A stretch of 64,000 nucleotides of DNA from Parathalassolituus penaei (GCF_026626885.1 NZ_JAPNOA010000016.1:124001-188000); one strand, 5' to 3'; positions 18,163-28,825 are shown, numbered from the stretch's first letter. The notes: generated from the sequence alone by a model not told the origin. Numbers and translations are program-made.

Positions 18163-20016
18163 TTACAGGTTATTGAATTGGCGAGCTTTGAAGCTTTCGT
18201 AACGACGACGGGCTTCGTTTACTTCGGCGCGTGGGGACACTTCCGGCACCGCCACATCCCACCAGCTACCACCTTCGCTGGTCGTGTTCAGGGCATCGGT
18301 GTCGAGGGTGATCAGGTAACTGACCGGTGAGTCCTTGGCACGTACCAGCGCCTGTTCCAGTTCACGAATGTTGTTCACTTTTTCGGAACGGGCACCCAGT
18401 GCGGCGGCGTGGGCGGCAAAATCGGTTTTGGGTGCACCACCTTCAACGGTCAGGCAGTCTTCCAGCAGGTTGTTGAAGCCCGGGCCACCGCAGAATTGCT
18501 GCAGACGGTGGATACAGCCGTAACCACGGTTATCGAGCACCACCATGATGATCTTGTAACCGAGCATCACGGAGGTCGCGATTTCGGAGTTCAGCATCAG
18601 GTAAGAGCCGTCACCCACCATGACGTACACTTCGGAATCCGGCTTTGCCATCTTGGCACCCAGGCCACCGGCGAGTTCGTAACCCATACAGGAGTAACCG
18701 TATTCCATGTGGTAACCACGGTCGTAACGGGTGCGCCACAGCTTTTGCAGTTCGCCTGGCAGACCACCGGCGGCACAGACAACGATGTCTTTGTCCGGGT
18801 TGGCGGCGCGGTTAACCGCACCCACCACTTCGGCGTCGGTTGGCAGATCGGTGCCACGGTCGGTGGTGGCGATATCCACATTGCGCTGCCACTGGGTGCG
18901 CAGGTTGTCGGCACGTTCGATCCAGTGACCGTTTGGCAGCCAGCCGCCGAGGGCGTTGGCGAGCAGTGGCAGGGTCAGTTTGGCGTCGCCGACCAGTGCT
19001 TGGGCCTTGTGTTTGATGGCATCAAATGAGGCCACGTTCAGGCACAGCAATTTGGCGTCCGGATTGACCATGGCACGGGAGCCGGTCGAGAAGTCGCCCA
19101 GACGGGTGCCGACGGCAATGATCAGGTCGGCATCGGCACACAGATCGTTGGTCGATGCAGCACCGGTAACACCGATGGTGCCCATGTTCTGCGGGTGATC
19201 CCACGCCAGCGCACCTTTACCGGCCTGGGTTTCACCCACGGGCAGATGGTAGGTCGATACAAAACGTTCAAATTCTTTCAGCGCGCCTGAGTAGTGCAGA
19301 CCACCACCGGCGATTACCACTGGCTTGCGAGCCTGTTTGATTAGTGCCACGGCATCGGCCAGCTCACGGGCATCCGGGCCCTGACGACGCAGACGGTGAA
19401 TCTTTTCGGCAAAGAAGCTTTCAGGGAAATCAAACGCCATGGTCTGAACGTCCTGAGGCATGGCCAGACACACCGGACCACATTCGATCGGGTCGGTCAG
19501 CACACGCATGGCTTGTGGCAGCGATGCCAGCAGCTGTTCCGGGCGGGTGATGCGGTCAAAGAAACGGCTCACCGGCTTGAAGCAGTCGTTAGAGGTCAGG
19601 GTGTAGTCGTGGAAGTTTTCCACCTGTTGCAGCACCGGATCAGGCATACGGGTAGCGAAGGTGTCACCAGGCAGGAACAGCACCGGGATACGGTTGACGT
19701 GGGCAACCGCCGCTGCGGTCACCATGTTCACCGAGCCTGGGCCTGCAGAGGCGGTGCAGACCATCATTTGCTGGCGGTTCATGGTTTTGGCGTAGGCGAT
19801 GGCGGCATGGGCCATGCCCTGTTCGTTGTGAGCGCGGTAAGTCGGCAGCTCATCACGAACCTGGTACAGGGCCTCCCCAAGCCCTGCCACGTTACCGTGG
19901 CCAAAAATGGCCCAGCAACCGGCGAACATCGGTTTGATTTCGCCGTTGATTTCAGTTTTCTGAGCAGTCAGGTAACGGATAACCGCCTGAGCCATGGTGA
20001 GTTTTATTGTTTTCAT
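18163..20016 (-). CDS. iolD: 3D-(3,5/4)-trihydroxycyclohexane-1,2-dione acylhydrolase (THcHDO hydrolase)
   Basis: A 617-residue thiamine-diphosphate enzyme that opens the cyclohexanedione ring to 5-deoxyglucuronate. The order is the standard ThDP fold: an N-terminal Pyr domain (FGHGNVAGLGEAL, with the conserved Glu nearby), a central domain, and a C-terminal PP domain with the GDGSYLML...MVVLDNRGYG motif that binds Mg-ThDP. The length matches IolD. It is preceded on the minus strand by iolC with a 58-base spacer holding a UUCG-loop hairpin. Confidence 0.96.
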   Translation of the reverse strand: MKTIKLTMAQAVIRYLTAQKTEINGEIKPMFAGCWAIFGHGNVAGLGEALYQVRDELPTYRAHNEQGMAHAAIAYAKTMNRQQMMVCTASAGPGSVNMVTAAAVAHVNRIPVLFLPGDTFATRMPDPVLQQVENFHDYTLTSNDCFKPVSRFFDRITRPEQLLASLPQAMRVLTDPIECGPVCLAMPQDVQTMAFDFPESFFAEKIHRLRRQGPDARELADAVALIKQARKPVVIAGGGLHYSGALKEFERFVSTYHLPVGETQAGKGALAWDHPQNMGTIGVTGAASTNDLCADADLIIAVGTRLGDFSTGSRAMVNPDAKLLCLNVASFDAIKHKAQALVGDAKLTLPLLANALGGWLPNGHWIERADNLRTQWQRNVDIATTDRGTDLPTDAEVVGAVNRAANPDKDIVVCAAGGLPGELQKLWRTRYDRGYHMEYGYSCMGYELAGGLGAKMAKPDSEVYVMVGDGSYLMLNSEIATSVMLGYKIIMVVLDNRGYGCIHRLQQFCGGPGFNNLLEDCLTVEGGAPKTDFAAHAAALGARSEKVNNIRELEQALVRAKDSPVSYLITLDTDALNTTSEGGSWWDVAVPEVSPRAEVNEARRRYESFKARQFNNL

Positions 20017-20040
20017 GTCAGTTCTCGTGACGGTGCTCTG

Positions 20041-20060
20041 GGCCAGCCCGAAGGCTGGCC
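20041..20060 (-). other. RNA hairpin with UUCG tetraloop between iolC and iolD
   Basis: In the minus-strand transcript an 8-bp GC stem (GGCCAGCC / GGCTGGCC) closes on TTCG with a C-G closing pair, the classic extra-stable cUUCGg loop. No T-run follows, so it is more likely an mRNA stability or processing element, or a weak attenuator, than a terminator. Confidence 0.6.
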
Positions 20061-20074
20061 GTGATGTGGTTTGG

Positions 20075-21991
20075 TTATTCGCCGTTACGGGCTTTCCAGG
20101 TTTTGACCAGTTCCAGATAGTTGGCCACGATGGCGCTGATCAGTTGTTCGTCGTTGTATTCTCCAGCCAGCCACTTGCGGCTTGGGGCGCTGAAAATGGT
20201 GCGACCAATGGCAAAGCCTTTGCAGATGTCGAAACCAGCGCTGTCCATAAAGCCTTTTTTCAGCTCGTCGGCCGGAGCATCCAGACCCAGCATCACCACG
20301 CCACGGCAGTGTGGTGCGCGTTCGGCGATCAGGTCGGAAATCGCCTGCCAGTTGGCCGGGCTTTGTGGTGGCAGTTTCCACCAATCCGGTTTGACGCCGA
20401 GGTTGTAGAAACGCTTGATTGAGCTGGTGTACACGGCATCGGTAATGGTGCTGTCACGCGGTGGAATCAGCTCCAGCAGCAGTTCGTGGCCGGATTCACA
20501 GCAGGCGTTCCAGAGTTCCAGTACCTGACGTTCCTGGGCGGCGCGCATCTCGACAGCATCGTCCGGGTGGTAGAACACCAGACATTTGACGATATGCTCA
20601 CGTGGCCAGCTTTTCAGGCGTGAGCCAATGCTGCGGCCACCTTCCAGTTCAATCGGACGGCTGCTCGGGAATTCCACCGGACGACCAATCCACCAGTTAC
20701 GACCGGTGACGTCGTTGAGGGCATCCTGACCGTAGGTATCGTCGATCAGTACACCGACCTGGCTCTGGCCAATATGGCGTGAGCCTTCTTCGGTGGCCTG
20801 TACCAGCAGACGCTTCAGTTGTTTGATGCGTACCGGGTCGGCACCGGTTTCACGGGCCATGTCGAACAGCTGCTTGCGGTGGTCGAAGGCGAGGATGCAG
20901 AGATCCTTCCATTCGATGGCGTTGCGCTGGGTTGTCACGCGGTGCAGGTAGTTCAGGTGAACATCACGGTCCGGGCGTGGAATCTCATGGGCATGTTCGA
21001 TGTAGTAGTCCAGCTCTTCGCCGCTTGGGATGGCGGGAGCGCAGCCATGACGGGATACCACCAGGGCACCACAGGCGTTGGCGTAGGCGCAGCAACGTTC
21101 GTGGGATTCGCCACGAATCCAGCCGCGCAGGAAGCCGGACATAAAGGCATCACCGGCACCGAGGACGTTCAGTACGTCGACCCGTACACCACGGAATACC
21201 TGGAAGTCGTCCATGCTGGCCGGAATCTCGCCATCCAGAACGGTGCAGCCCAGCGCGCCCAGTTTCAGCACGATGGTGGCTTTGGATACGGAGCGGATCT
21301 TGTTCAGCGCTTCGATGGTGTTGGTGCTGCCACCGGCAATGTGCACTTCTTCTTCGGTGCCCACGATCAGGTCGAAGTGAGGCAGCAGGCGTTGCAGGTG
21401 CTGGCTGATACCATCGTTGGAAATAAAGCGGGTTTCACCGTCACCGAGGCTGGTTAATCCCCACAGCACCGGGCGGTAGTCGATATCCAGAACCACCTTG
21501 GTGCCAGCGGCCTTGGCGTATTCAATGGCGGTCAGGCTGGCGTTGAGGGTCTGTTCGGTGGAGAAGTGGGTGCCGGTAATTACCAGCGCCTTGGCGGAAC
21601 CGATGAATTCAGGGCTGAAGTCGGCGGCGTCAATGGCCATGTCGGCACAGTCACGGCGGTAGAAAATCAGCGGGAAAGTGTCCTGATCCTTGATGCCCAG
21701 CAGCACCAGGCCGGTCAGGCGGTCTGTATCGGTAATCACATGGCTGGTGTCGACACCGGCGCGCGCCAGTTCTTCGCGCACAAAACGGCCCATGTGTTCA
21801 TCACCAACGCGGGTCAGCATGGCGCTTTTCAGACCCAGACGGGCAGTACCAAAGGCCATGTTGCCGGACGAACCGCCCAGGTATTTGTTGAAGCCGGACA
21901 TGTCTTCCAGACGGCTGCCAATCTGTTCACCGTACAGGTCAACTGCAGCTCTTCCAAGGCAAATCAGGTCCAGCGCTTTTTCAGCACTCAT
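20075..21991 (-). CDS. iolC: 5-Dehydro-2-deoxygluconokinase fused to DUF2090 aldolase domain
   Basis: A 638-residue bifunctional protein. Residues about 5-325 are a PfkB/ribokinase-type kinase (LICLGRAAVDLYGEQIG at the start, phosphate-binding LGAGDAFMSGF near 290) that phosphorylates 5-dehydro-2-deoxygluconate. Residues about 335-638 are a DUF2090 domain (AFDHRKQLFDMA, RGVVMLGLDAP) of the aldolase type that replaces a separate IolJ and yields DHAP and malonate semialdehyde. ATG 21991 has AGGAG 9 bases before it; the frame runs on to 22135 but that extension is not conserved-looking and crosses the leader. Its own promoter with operator lies about 200 bases upstream. First gene of iolC-iolD-iolE-iolA. 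Confidence 0.95.
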   Translation of the reverse strand: MSAEKALDLICLGRAAVDLYGEQIGSRLEDMSGFNKYLGGSSGNMAFGTARLGLKSAMLTRVGDEHMGRFVREELARAGVDTSHVITDTDRLTGLVLLGIKDQDTFPLIFYRRDCADMAIDAADFSPEFIGSAKALVITGTHFSTEQTLNASLTAIEYAKAAGTKVVLDIDYRPVLWGLTSLGDGETRFISNDGISQHLQRLLPHFDLIVGTEEEVHIAGGSTNTIEALNKIRSVSKATIVLKLGALGCTVLDGEIPASMDDFQVFRGVRVDVLNVLGAGDAFMSGFLRGWIRGESHERCCAYANACGALVVSRHGCAPAIPSGEELDYYIEHAHEIPRPDRDVHLNYLHRVTTQRNAIEWKDLCILAFDHRKQLFDMARETGADPVRIKQLKRLLVQATEEGSRHIGQSQVGVLIDDTYGQDALNDVTGRNWWIGRPVEFPSSRPIELEGGRSIGSRLKSWPREHIVKCLVFYHPDDAVEMRAAQERQVLELWNACCESGHELLLELIPPRDSTITDAVYTSSIKRFYNLGVKPDWWKLPPQSPANWQAISDLIAERAPHCRGVVMLGLDAPADELKKGFMDSAGFDICKGFAIGRTIFSAPSRKWLAGEYNDEQLISAIVANYLELVKTWKARNGE

Positions 21992-22185
21992 TTTATTGTT
22001 CTCCTGTCGTGACCCCTGATCGGAACCTGCAGACACTCTATTCCAGTTGATTGGAGTGGTGCCAAGGTTCCTGTTGGTAAGTGCCGGTGACCTGGCCATT
22101 GGCGGCCTTTGTTGTTCACCAGCCATCTGTTTCAATGTCTTATTTCTATTTTGAAATCTTATGGAACAGATGTTTTATCTGCTCC

Positions 22186-22214
22186 AGAATAGAATGAAAA
22201 TTCTAAAAAAACAA
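22186..22214 (-). promoter_or_regulatory. iolC promoter with embedded palindromic operator
   Basis: On the minus strand there is TTGTTT (22209-22214), a 17-base spacer, and TATTCT (22186-22191). The 14-bp palindrome AGAATGAAAATTCT (22191-22204, plus-strand reading) fills the spacer from its fifth base to the first base of the -10, exactly as in the promoters at 24616 and 34438. A degenerate second copy starts 30 bases away at 22221 (right half TTCT only). The leader to iolC is about 190 bases. Confidence 0.7.
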
Positions 22215-22332
22215 CAGATCGAACGTTAATTTCTATTTCATTTTTCGCGTTTTGAAACATTTGTTCCAGACTATCCGGATGTGGTCCGGAGACGTCAGAA
22301 CAGTTATCCGGGCGTGGCCAGACAACAGATAC

Positions 22333-22368
22333 AAAAAAGCCCTGCGTGCAGCCCAGGCAGCGCAGGGC
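22333..22368 (-). terminator. Rho-independent terminator after iolG
   Basis: Minus-strand stem GCCCTGCG / CGCAGGGC (arms 22361-22368 and 22339-22346, 14-base loop) followed by TTTTTT (22333-22338). It lies about 84 bases beyond the iolG stop and separates iolG from the iolC promoter. Confidence 0.85.
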
Positions 22369-22451
22369 AAGAGCTTACGAACAGCATTCCGGATGTGGGG
22401 TTACCGCGCCGGGCTGGCCTGCCCGGCGGCGGGTTTTACAGCAATGACGGA

Positions 22452-23639
<1,188 letters not shown>

Positions 23640-24536
23640 TTATTTCCAGTACTTGTCGACGTACTTCTGGATGTTGTCACGCATGAAGCGAGAGGACTCT
23701 TCGGCGCGTTCTTCCCACGCAAATACGCAGCTGGACAACACGCCGTCGAAGCCGACTTCGTGGAGGGTCTTGAAGAACACATCCCAGTCGATTTCGCCTT
23801 CACCCATGTTGAGGTGCTGGTGCACGCGGGCTTTGGAGCCTGGTGGGTTCACGATGTAACGCAGTTGTGAGGACGCCTTGTGGTTAAAGGTGTCGGCAAC
23901 ACGGGCGTGAACCAGCACGTCTTTGGTGGCGCGGATGCTGGTGGCCAGATCGTCGCCATAATAGAAAGCGTGCGGCGCAATAAAGGACGCCTTGATGGAG
24001 CTGGAGTTGATGGTTTTGATGATCTCAACTGCCGGGTTGATTTCTTCAACCCAGTCTTCCGGGTGCGGTTCAACACTCAACACCAGGCCTTCGCGTTCGA
24101 GGATTGGCACCAGTACATCCATGGAGCGCCAGAAAGCGTTCTCACAGGCTTCGGCGGTGTGGGTGCCGGTGCGGTCGGCGGCGGAACGCTCAGGCGAGCC
24201 GCCGCGGCCAAACTCGGAGATCAGCAGCGGGTTATCGAGTTCGACGGCGATCTGGATGGTACGTTTCCAGTTGTCCATCGCCATTTCCCACTCATCCTTA
24301 TACGGACTGGACCAGCGGTACATTGGCTGCAGGGTTGATACGGATACTCCGTGTTCACGCATGGCGCGTTTGAAGGTACTCAGACGCTCCGGGTAAACGC
24401 GTGGACGGGTCCACCACTGCAGGAAGTCAGCGCGTGGTGACAGTTCAATATGCTCGTAGCCCAGTTCCCGTGTCTTGCGGCAGATTTCTGGCAACGACAG
24501 GTGGCGATGCATATAAGGATCGAGTGCGATTTTCAT
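23640..24536 (-). CDS. Sugar-phosphate isomerase/epimerase-like TIM barrel, IolH-like
   Basis: A 298-residue AP-endonuclease-2-type TIM barrel. It begins MKIALDPYMHRHLSLPE and carries the probable metal ligands in LVLSVEPHPEDW, FIAPHAFYY, VLVHARVADTF and the late GFDGVLSSCVFAW. It resembles the IolH-type proteins of inositol clusters, whose reaction is not firmly established; it is not IolE (present at 17.2 kb) or IolI-like (24.7 kb). It is the first gene after the promoter with paired operators and is followed by iolG, so a role in inositol-isomer conversion is likely. Confidence 0.78.
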   Translation of the reverse strand: MKIALDPYMHRHLSLPEICRKTRELGYEHIELSPRADFLQWWTRPRVYPERLSTFKRAMREHGVSVSTLQPMYRWSSPYKDEWEMAMDNWKRTIQIAVELDNPLLISEFGRGGSPERSAADRTGTHTAEACENAFWRSMDVLVPILEREGLVLSVEPHPEDWVEEINPAVEIIKTINSSSIKASFIAPHAFYYGDDLATSIRATKDVLVHARVADTFNHKASSQLRYIVNPPGSKARVHQHLNMGEGEIDWDVFFKTLHEVGFDGVLSSCVFAWEERAEESSRFMRDNIQKYVDKYWK

Positions 24537-24615
24537 GTTGGCCTCTTTTTTATTATTTGCCCTGGCCGGTGACGGCTCCGGGCTTTTTCCGGAACCTGTA
24601 TATCAGGTCAATGCC

Positions 24616-24664
24616 AGATTAGAATATACGTTCTGTTTTTGCAATCGTCTGGAACGGAATTTCT
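24616..24664 (-). promoter_or_regulatory. iolH-iolG promoter with two operators 30 bp apart
   Basis: On the minus strand there is TTGCAA (24639-24644), a 17-base spacer, and TAATCT (24616-24621). The palindrome AGAATATACGTTCT (24621-24634) occupies the spacer up to the first -10 base. A second match, GGAACGGAATTTCT (24651-24664), starts exactly 30 bases away, upstream of the -35. Both fit RGAA-N6-TTCY. This layout suits a repressor binding one DNA face cooperatively. Confidence 0.75.
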
Positions 24665-24712
24665 GGCCCTTGTCAGTCAGGCGGTAAAGCAGCTCACAAA
24701 GGCCAGTCAGAA

Positions 24713-25543
24713 TCAGCCTTTGGCCAATGATTCGTTCACAAAACGGATGCTGTCGTTAACAGCGGCAACGTGGTCTGGCAGGTCCCAGACGGCGGCGCAG
24801 AATGGCTCGAATGACACCGGGCCGGTATAACCGGCGGCCAGCAGGGTGCGCAGCTGTTCAACGTTACCCAGACGGTCGGCCGGACCAACCAGCAGACGGT
24901 GGCTGTCGAGCATGTCGTCGAAGCTGATTTCAGGATCTTCCAGGCCAGAAATGTGGATCAGGCCAGTACGGTCCGGGAAGTATTCGTCTTCACCGGCACC
25001 CCGGTGGTGGAAGGTGTCGTGAACCAGCTTGAAGCGGTCGGCACCACCAATGGCATCAATGGCTTCAATCGCCTCACGCTTGGAGCGCAGGGATGAAATC
25101 GGGAAACCCAGTGGCTCCACAAAACCCATCAGATCAAATTCTTCGAGGATTGCTTTTAATCCACGCAGGGCGGTGTGCAGGGCTTCGGTACGTTCAGCAG
25201 ATGGTTCTGTCATGGTGCCGTCGTTTAATGGACACACCACCAGACCCAGGGCTCCGGCGGCCTGCGCCAGTTCGGCCATGGCGCGGGCCTGTTGTTCGCG
25301 TTCTTCATTCCATACGTTAAACGGGTACAACGCGTTAACGCTCAGCACGGTGATACCCAGCTCTTTGGCGCGAGCACCGGCGGCGCGAGCGGTTTCGAGA
25401 TCGGTCAGGCTGTTGCTGCCAACGTCATTACGGAACTCGACGGTTTCCGATTTCAGCTGGTGAGCAACTTCCAGGAATTCAGCAATGGTGAGCTTTGGGC
25501 AAACCATGTGGTTGAGGCCAAAACGTGGGGTCAGACTGGACAT
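24713..25543 (-). CDS. iolI: TIM-barrel isomerase, IolI-like (2-keto-myo-inositol isomerase)
   Basis: A 276-residue xylose-isomerase-like TIM barrel. It starts with RFGLNHMVCPKLTIAEF and has the metal-binding set FVEPLGFP, KLVHDTFHHR, IHISGLED and the C-terminal GPVSFEPFC glutamate, an arrangement seen in IolI proteins that interconvert 2-keto-myo-inositol and 1-keto-D-chiro-inositol. That activity would let the cell use D-chiro-inositol as well. It has its own promoter at 25637-25666 and precedes the iolH-iolG unit. Confidence 0.8.
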   Translation of the reverse strand: MSSLTPRFGLNHMVCPKLTIAEFLEVAHQLKSETVEFRNDVGSNSLTDLETARAAGARAKELGITVLSVNALYPFNVWNEEREQQARAMAELAQAAGALGLVVCPLNDGTMTEPSAERTEALHTALRGLKAILEEFDLMGFVEPLGFPISSLRSKREAIEAIDAIGGADRFKLVHDTFHHRGAGEDEYFPDRTGLIHISGLEDPEISFDDMLDSHRLLVGPADRLGNVEQLRTLLAAGYTGPVSFEPFCAAVWDLPDHVAAVNDSIRFVNESLAKG

Positions 25544-25636
25544 AGTGGTTACCTTGAGTTGGGAACCGAGCGCAGCGAATCGGTGAGAATCGTCTCTCGT
25601 TCGGTTTTTGTTGTTATGGCTTAACGAGTGGTCCAG

Positions 25637-25666
25637 ATACTAGGAACAGCGATTTGAGAGCGTCAA
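25637..25666 (-). promoter_or_regulatory. Candidate iolI promoter
   Basis: On the minus strand there is TTGACG (25661-25666), an 18-base spacer, and TAGTAT (25637-25642), about 95 bases before iolI. A degenerate copy of the inositol operator (25643-25656) keeps one good half-site (GGAA on the plus strand) directly next to the -10. The remaining 300 bases up to the importer promoter are AT-rich with no gene. Confidence 0.6.
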
Positions 25667-25973
25667 ACGAAAGATGTCAGGATGATGTTATGTGCTTTCA
25701 AAAACTATCATTTGAGATTTTTGTTCTGTTATTTGAGGTTTTTACATCATGAATACAAGAATGGGGGAATGGCTCTTCAATCAGACATTGTTAATCAATT
25801 AACTAATTGATTTTAAAGGAACTATACATTTTCCGACAGAATCGGTTAGGGTGTTGCCTTGCTAAAAAACGACCAGTTTTTGAGCGGTTTTACGGCGAAG
25901 ATATGAAAGAAATCACTCATCTCTGGCAGTAGGGCCGTGCTGACTTTTTCACCAGAATGGAACAAAAAAACGG

Positions 25974-26046
25974 TTGACAAAGATCGCTGCAACGATCAAA
26001 TTGGAATGCATGTTCCATTTTGCTCAAAACGTGGAACGTATGTGCT
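25974..26046 (+). promoter_or_regulatory. Promoter and operators of the inositol ABC importer operon
   Basis: A perfect -35 TTGACA (25974-25979) with a 16-base spacer to TCAAAT (25996-26001). The palindrome GGAATGCATGTTCC (26003-26016) follows immediately, covering the expected start point. A second copy with one mismatch (26033-26046, GGAACGTATGTGCT) starts exactly 30 bases later, the same spacing as in front of iolH. The leader to the first gene is about 140 bases. Confidence 0.72.
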
Positions 26047-26152
26047 GATCAGTGCCAGGGGCAATCCCTGAACGCCACTGGCGGCATAAGCCGGGAACTA
26101 AGAAAACAATAAAAATTGGGCACCGGTGCCCTCCATCGAGGATAACAACAAG

Positions 26153-27085
26153 ATGAAAAAGTTCGTTTTTTCAGCACTGACTGCTGCCATTCTTGCGAAC
26201 CCTGTAGCCGCAGGGGAACTGAAGATTGGTGTGGCCATGGCACTCTTTGACGACAACTTCCTGACTTCGCTTCGCAACGGTATTGAAGCCGCTGCCAAGG
26301 AGCAAAAGATCAGCGTCCAGATCGAGGACGGCAAGAACGAAGTTGGCACCCAGCTTAACCAGATCCAGAACTTCATCGCCTCCGGCGTAGACGCCATCAT
26401 CGTTAACCCTGTCGACACTGACGCCACCGTATCCATGAGTGCAGACGCTGAAGCTGCCGGTATCCCTCTGATCTACGTAAACCGCCAGCCGGTGAACGTT
26501 GACATGCTGCCGGACAACCAGGCGTTTGTGGCTTCCAACGAAGTGGAATCCGGCACCATGCAGACGGAAGAAGTCTGCCGTCTGATGAAAGGCAAGGGCA
26601 ACATCGTTGTGATGATGGGTGAACTGTCGAACCAGGCCGCCATCCAGCGTACCAAGGACATTCACGACGTTATTGAAAAGAACAAGGACTGCTCCGGTAT
26701 GAAAATCGTGGCAGAACAGACAGCAGAATGGTCACGTATCAAGGGTAACGACCTGATGACCAACTGGCTGTCTGCTGGTCTTGAGTTTGATGCCGTGATC
26801 TCCAACAACGACGAAATGGCGATTGGTGCGATTCAGGCTCTGAAAGCCAGTGGTCGCAATATGGATTCTGTGATCGTAGCGGGTATTGATGCGACCCCGG
26901 ATGCGCTGGCTGCTATCAAGGCCGGTGATCTGGACGTGTCTGTGTATCAGAGTGCTGTAGGTCAGGGCCGTGGTGCCGTCGAAGCAGCAGTAAAACTGGC
27001 TCGTGGCCAGAACGTGGACCAGAAAGTATGGGTTCCGTTTGAACTGGTTACTCCAGCCAACCTGGACAAGTTTCTGAAGAAATAA
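26153..27085 (+). CDS. Periplasmic binding protein of inositol-type ABC importer
   Basis: A 310-residue RbsB-like protein with a signal peptide (MKKFVFSALTAAILANPVAAG). The Peripla_BP_4 fold is shown by KIGVAMALFDDNFLTSLRNG, FIASGVDAIIVNPVDTD, NNDEMAIGAIQALK and VAGIDATPDAL. The start at 26153 has GAGG about 11 bases upstream; the longer frame from 26126 adds a charged leader that would spoil the signal. It is followed by the ATPase and permease genes, completing a CUT2-type importer. Its operator-bearing promoter and the flanking iol genes point to myo-inositol as ligand, though ribose-type sugars cannot be excluded from sequence alone. Confidence 0.88.
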   Translation: MKKFVFSALTAAILANPVAAGELKIGVAMALFDDNFLTSLRNGIEAAAKEQKISVQIEDGKNEVGTQLNQIQNFIASGVDAIIVNPVDTDATVSMSADAEAAGIPLIYVNRQPVNVDMLPDNQAFVASNEVESGTMQTEEVCRLMKGKGNIVVMMGELSNQAAIQRTKDIHDVIEKNKDCSGMKIVAEQTAEWSRIKGNDLMTNWLSAGLEFDAVISNNDEMAIGAIQALKASGRNMDSVIVAGIDATPDALAAIKAGDLDVSVYQSAVGQGRGAVEAAVKLARGQNVDQKVWVPFELVTPANLDKFLKK

Positions 27086-27208
27086 TCCTTGGGGAGTGTC
27101 CCCGGGATTATTCACACGGCTGCCAACTGGCTCCCTGTCTGGTTGGCAGCGGTTGTGATCTGGGGGGCGCGCTTCTCTCTTGCTGAACCTGAGTGGAGGT
27201 ATTGCGTT

Positions 27209-28762
27209 ATGAATAGCGCATCAGCGGAATTGATGTCTGTGACTGACGCAATTCCCGTCAAAAAAGCGTTCAACTCCGAATATGTCCTCGAAGTACGTGA
27301 TGTACGCAAGGAGTTCCCCGGAGTAGTGGCGCTCGATAATGTGTCTTTGCGTATTCGTCCCGGAACAGTTCATGCCCTGATGGGAGAGAACGGCGCTGGC
27401 AAATCGACTCTGATGAAAATCATCGCCGGTATTTATCAGCCGGATCGTGGTGAAGTACGTCTGCGTGGTGAAAAAGTCTGGTTGCCAACCCCGTTGGCGG
27501 CACAGGAAGCCGGTATCGCCATGATTCACCAGGAGCTGCTGCTGATGAATCCGATGACGGTTGCCGAAAACATCTGGATTCGTCGTGAACCGAAAAACCG
27601 CTTTGGTCTGGTTGACCATGTGGCGATGAACCGTATGACCCAGGAGCTGTTTGATCGTCTCAATATCGATCTGGACCCTGAATCTGAAATCAGCGAGCTG
27701 TCGGTTGCCAACCGCCAGATGGTGGAAATCGCCAAGGCAGTGTCGTTTAACTCCGACGTGCTGATCATGGACGAGCCAACCTCGGCCATTACCGAAAAAG
27801 AAGTGGAACACCTGTTCCAGATTATTCGTGACCTGCGTGCGCGTGGTATCGGCATCGTTTACATCACCCACAAGATGAACGAGCTGTTTGAAATCGCCGA
27901 TGAGTTTTCGGTGTTCCGTGACGGCCAGTACATCGCAACCTGTGCGTCTTCCGACGTCACCCGCGATGACATCATTCGTATGATGGTGGGCCGCGACATT
28001 ACCCAGATGTTCCCGAAAGAAGAAGTGGAGCTGGGCGACGTGGTGCTGTCGGTGAAGAACCTCACCCGTGACGGTGTGTTCCGCGATGTGTCCTTTGATG
28101 TGCGCGCCGGTGAGATCCTCGGCTTTGCCGGTCTGGTCGGCTCAGGTCGTTCCGATGTAGCAGAAGCCCTGTTCGGGGTAAAACCGGCCGATAGCGGCAC
28201 CATCAATGTGTTTGGCCAGGATGTCAAAATCACCAACCCGCATCAGGCGATCAAGCTGGGAATGGCGTTTCTGACCGAAGACCGCAAGGAAACCGGTTGT
28301 TTCCTGCCGCTGGATATTCAGGAAAACATCCAGGCAGCGGTGCTGCACGATCAGTACGTTGACGGTGCCGGTTTTGTGGCTGAAAACGTTCTGGAAGATC
28401 GCAGCATCGAGATCTGTCAGCGTCTGCGGGTCAAAACCCCGAATATGCACGAGCGTATCGAGAACCTGTCTGGTGGCAACCAGCAGAAGGTTCTGATCGG
28501 TCGCTGGCTGCTGACCAACCCGAAAATCCTGATTCTCGACGAGCCAACCCGCGGTATCGATGTGGGGGCCAAAGCCGAGATTCATTCACTGATTACCCAG
28601 CTGGCGCACGAAGGCGTAGCGGTAATCATGATTTCTTCCGAAATGCCGGAAGTACTGGGTATGAGCGATCGCGTTCTGGTGATGCACGAAGGGCATGTAA
28701 CCGGCATTGTTGATCGCAGTGAGGCCGACCAGGTCACGATTATGGATCTGGCTGCACGTTGA
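27209..28762 (+). CDS. Sugar ABC importer ATPase, two ABC domains (RbsA/MglA type)
   Basis: A 517-residue tandem ATPase. The N-terminal domain has Walker [13 protein letters not shown], a Q-loop in MIHQELLL and Walker [13 protein letters not shown]. The C-terminal domain has a degenerate Walker A ([13 protein letters not shown]), the signature LSGGNQQK and Walker [15 protein letters not shown]. This asymmetry is normal for CUT2 ATPases. ATG 27209 has GGAGG 9 bases before it; the upstream extension to 27089 is non-coding leader. It lies 123 bases after the binding-protein gene and 63 before the permease. Confidence 0.93.
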   Translation: MNSASAELMSVTDAIPVKKAFNSEYVLEVRDVRKEFPGVVALDNVSLRIRPGTVHALMGENGAGKSTLMKIIAGIYQPDRGEVRLRGEKVWLPTPLAAQEAGIAMIHQELLLMNPMTVAENIWIRREPKNRFGLVDHVAMNRMTQELFDRLNIDLDPESEISELSVANRQMVEIAKAVSFNSDVLIMDEPTSAITEKEVEHLFQIIRDLRARGIGIVYITHKMNELFEIADEFSVFRDGQYIATCASSDVTRDDIIRMMVGRDITQMFPKEEVELGDVVLSVKNLTRDGVFRDVSFDVRAGEILGFAGLVGSGRSDVAEALFGVKPADSGTINVFGQDVKITNPHQAIKLGMAFLTEDRKETGCFLPLDIQENIQAAVLHDQYVDGAGFVAENVLEDRSIEICQRLRVKTPNMHERIENLSGGNQQKVLIGRWLLTNPKILILDEPTRGIDVGAKAEIHSLITQLAHEGVAVIMISSEMPEVLGMSDRVLVMHEGHVTGIVDRSEADQVTIMDLAAR

Positions 28763-28825
28763 ACCACCAACCGGTAGCAATTCTCGCTCTGTTGCACCGG
28801 CAAGAAATATAAAAACGAGGTTGAT

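Noticed and set aside
26033-26152. Possible riboswitch in the importer leader
   Set aside because: The 140-base leader shows no conserved aptamer core that I recognise and is better explained by the second operator copy.
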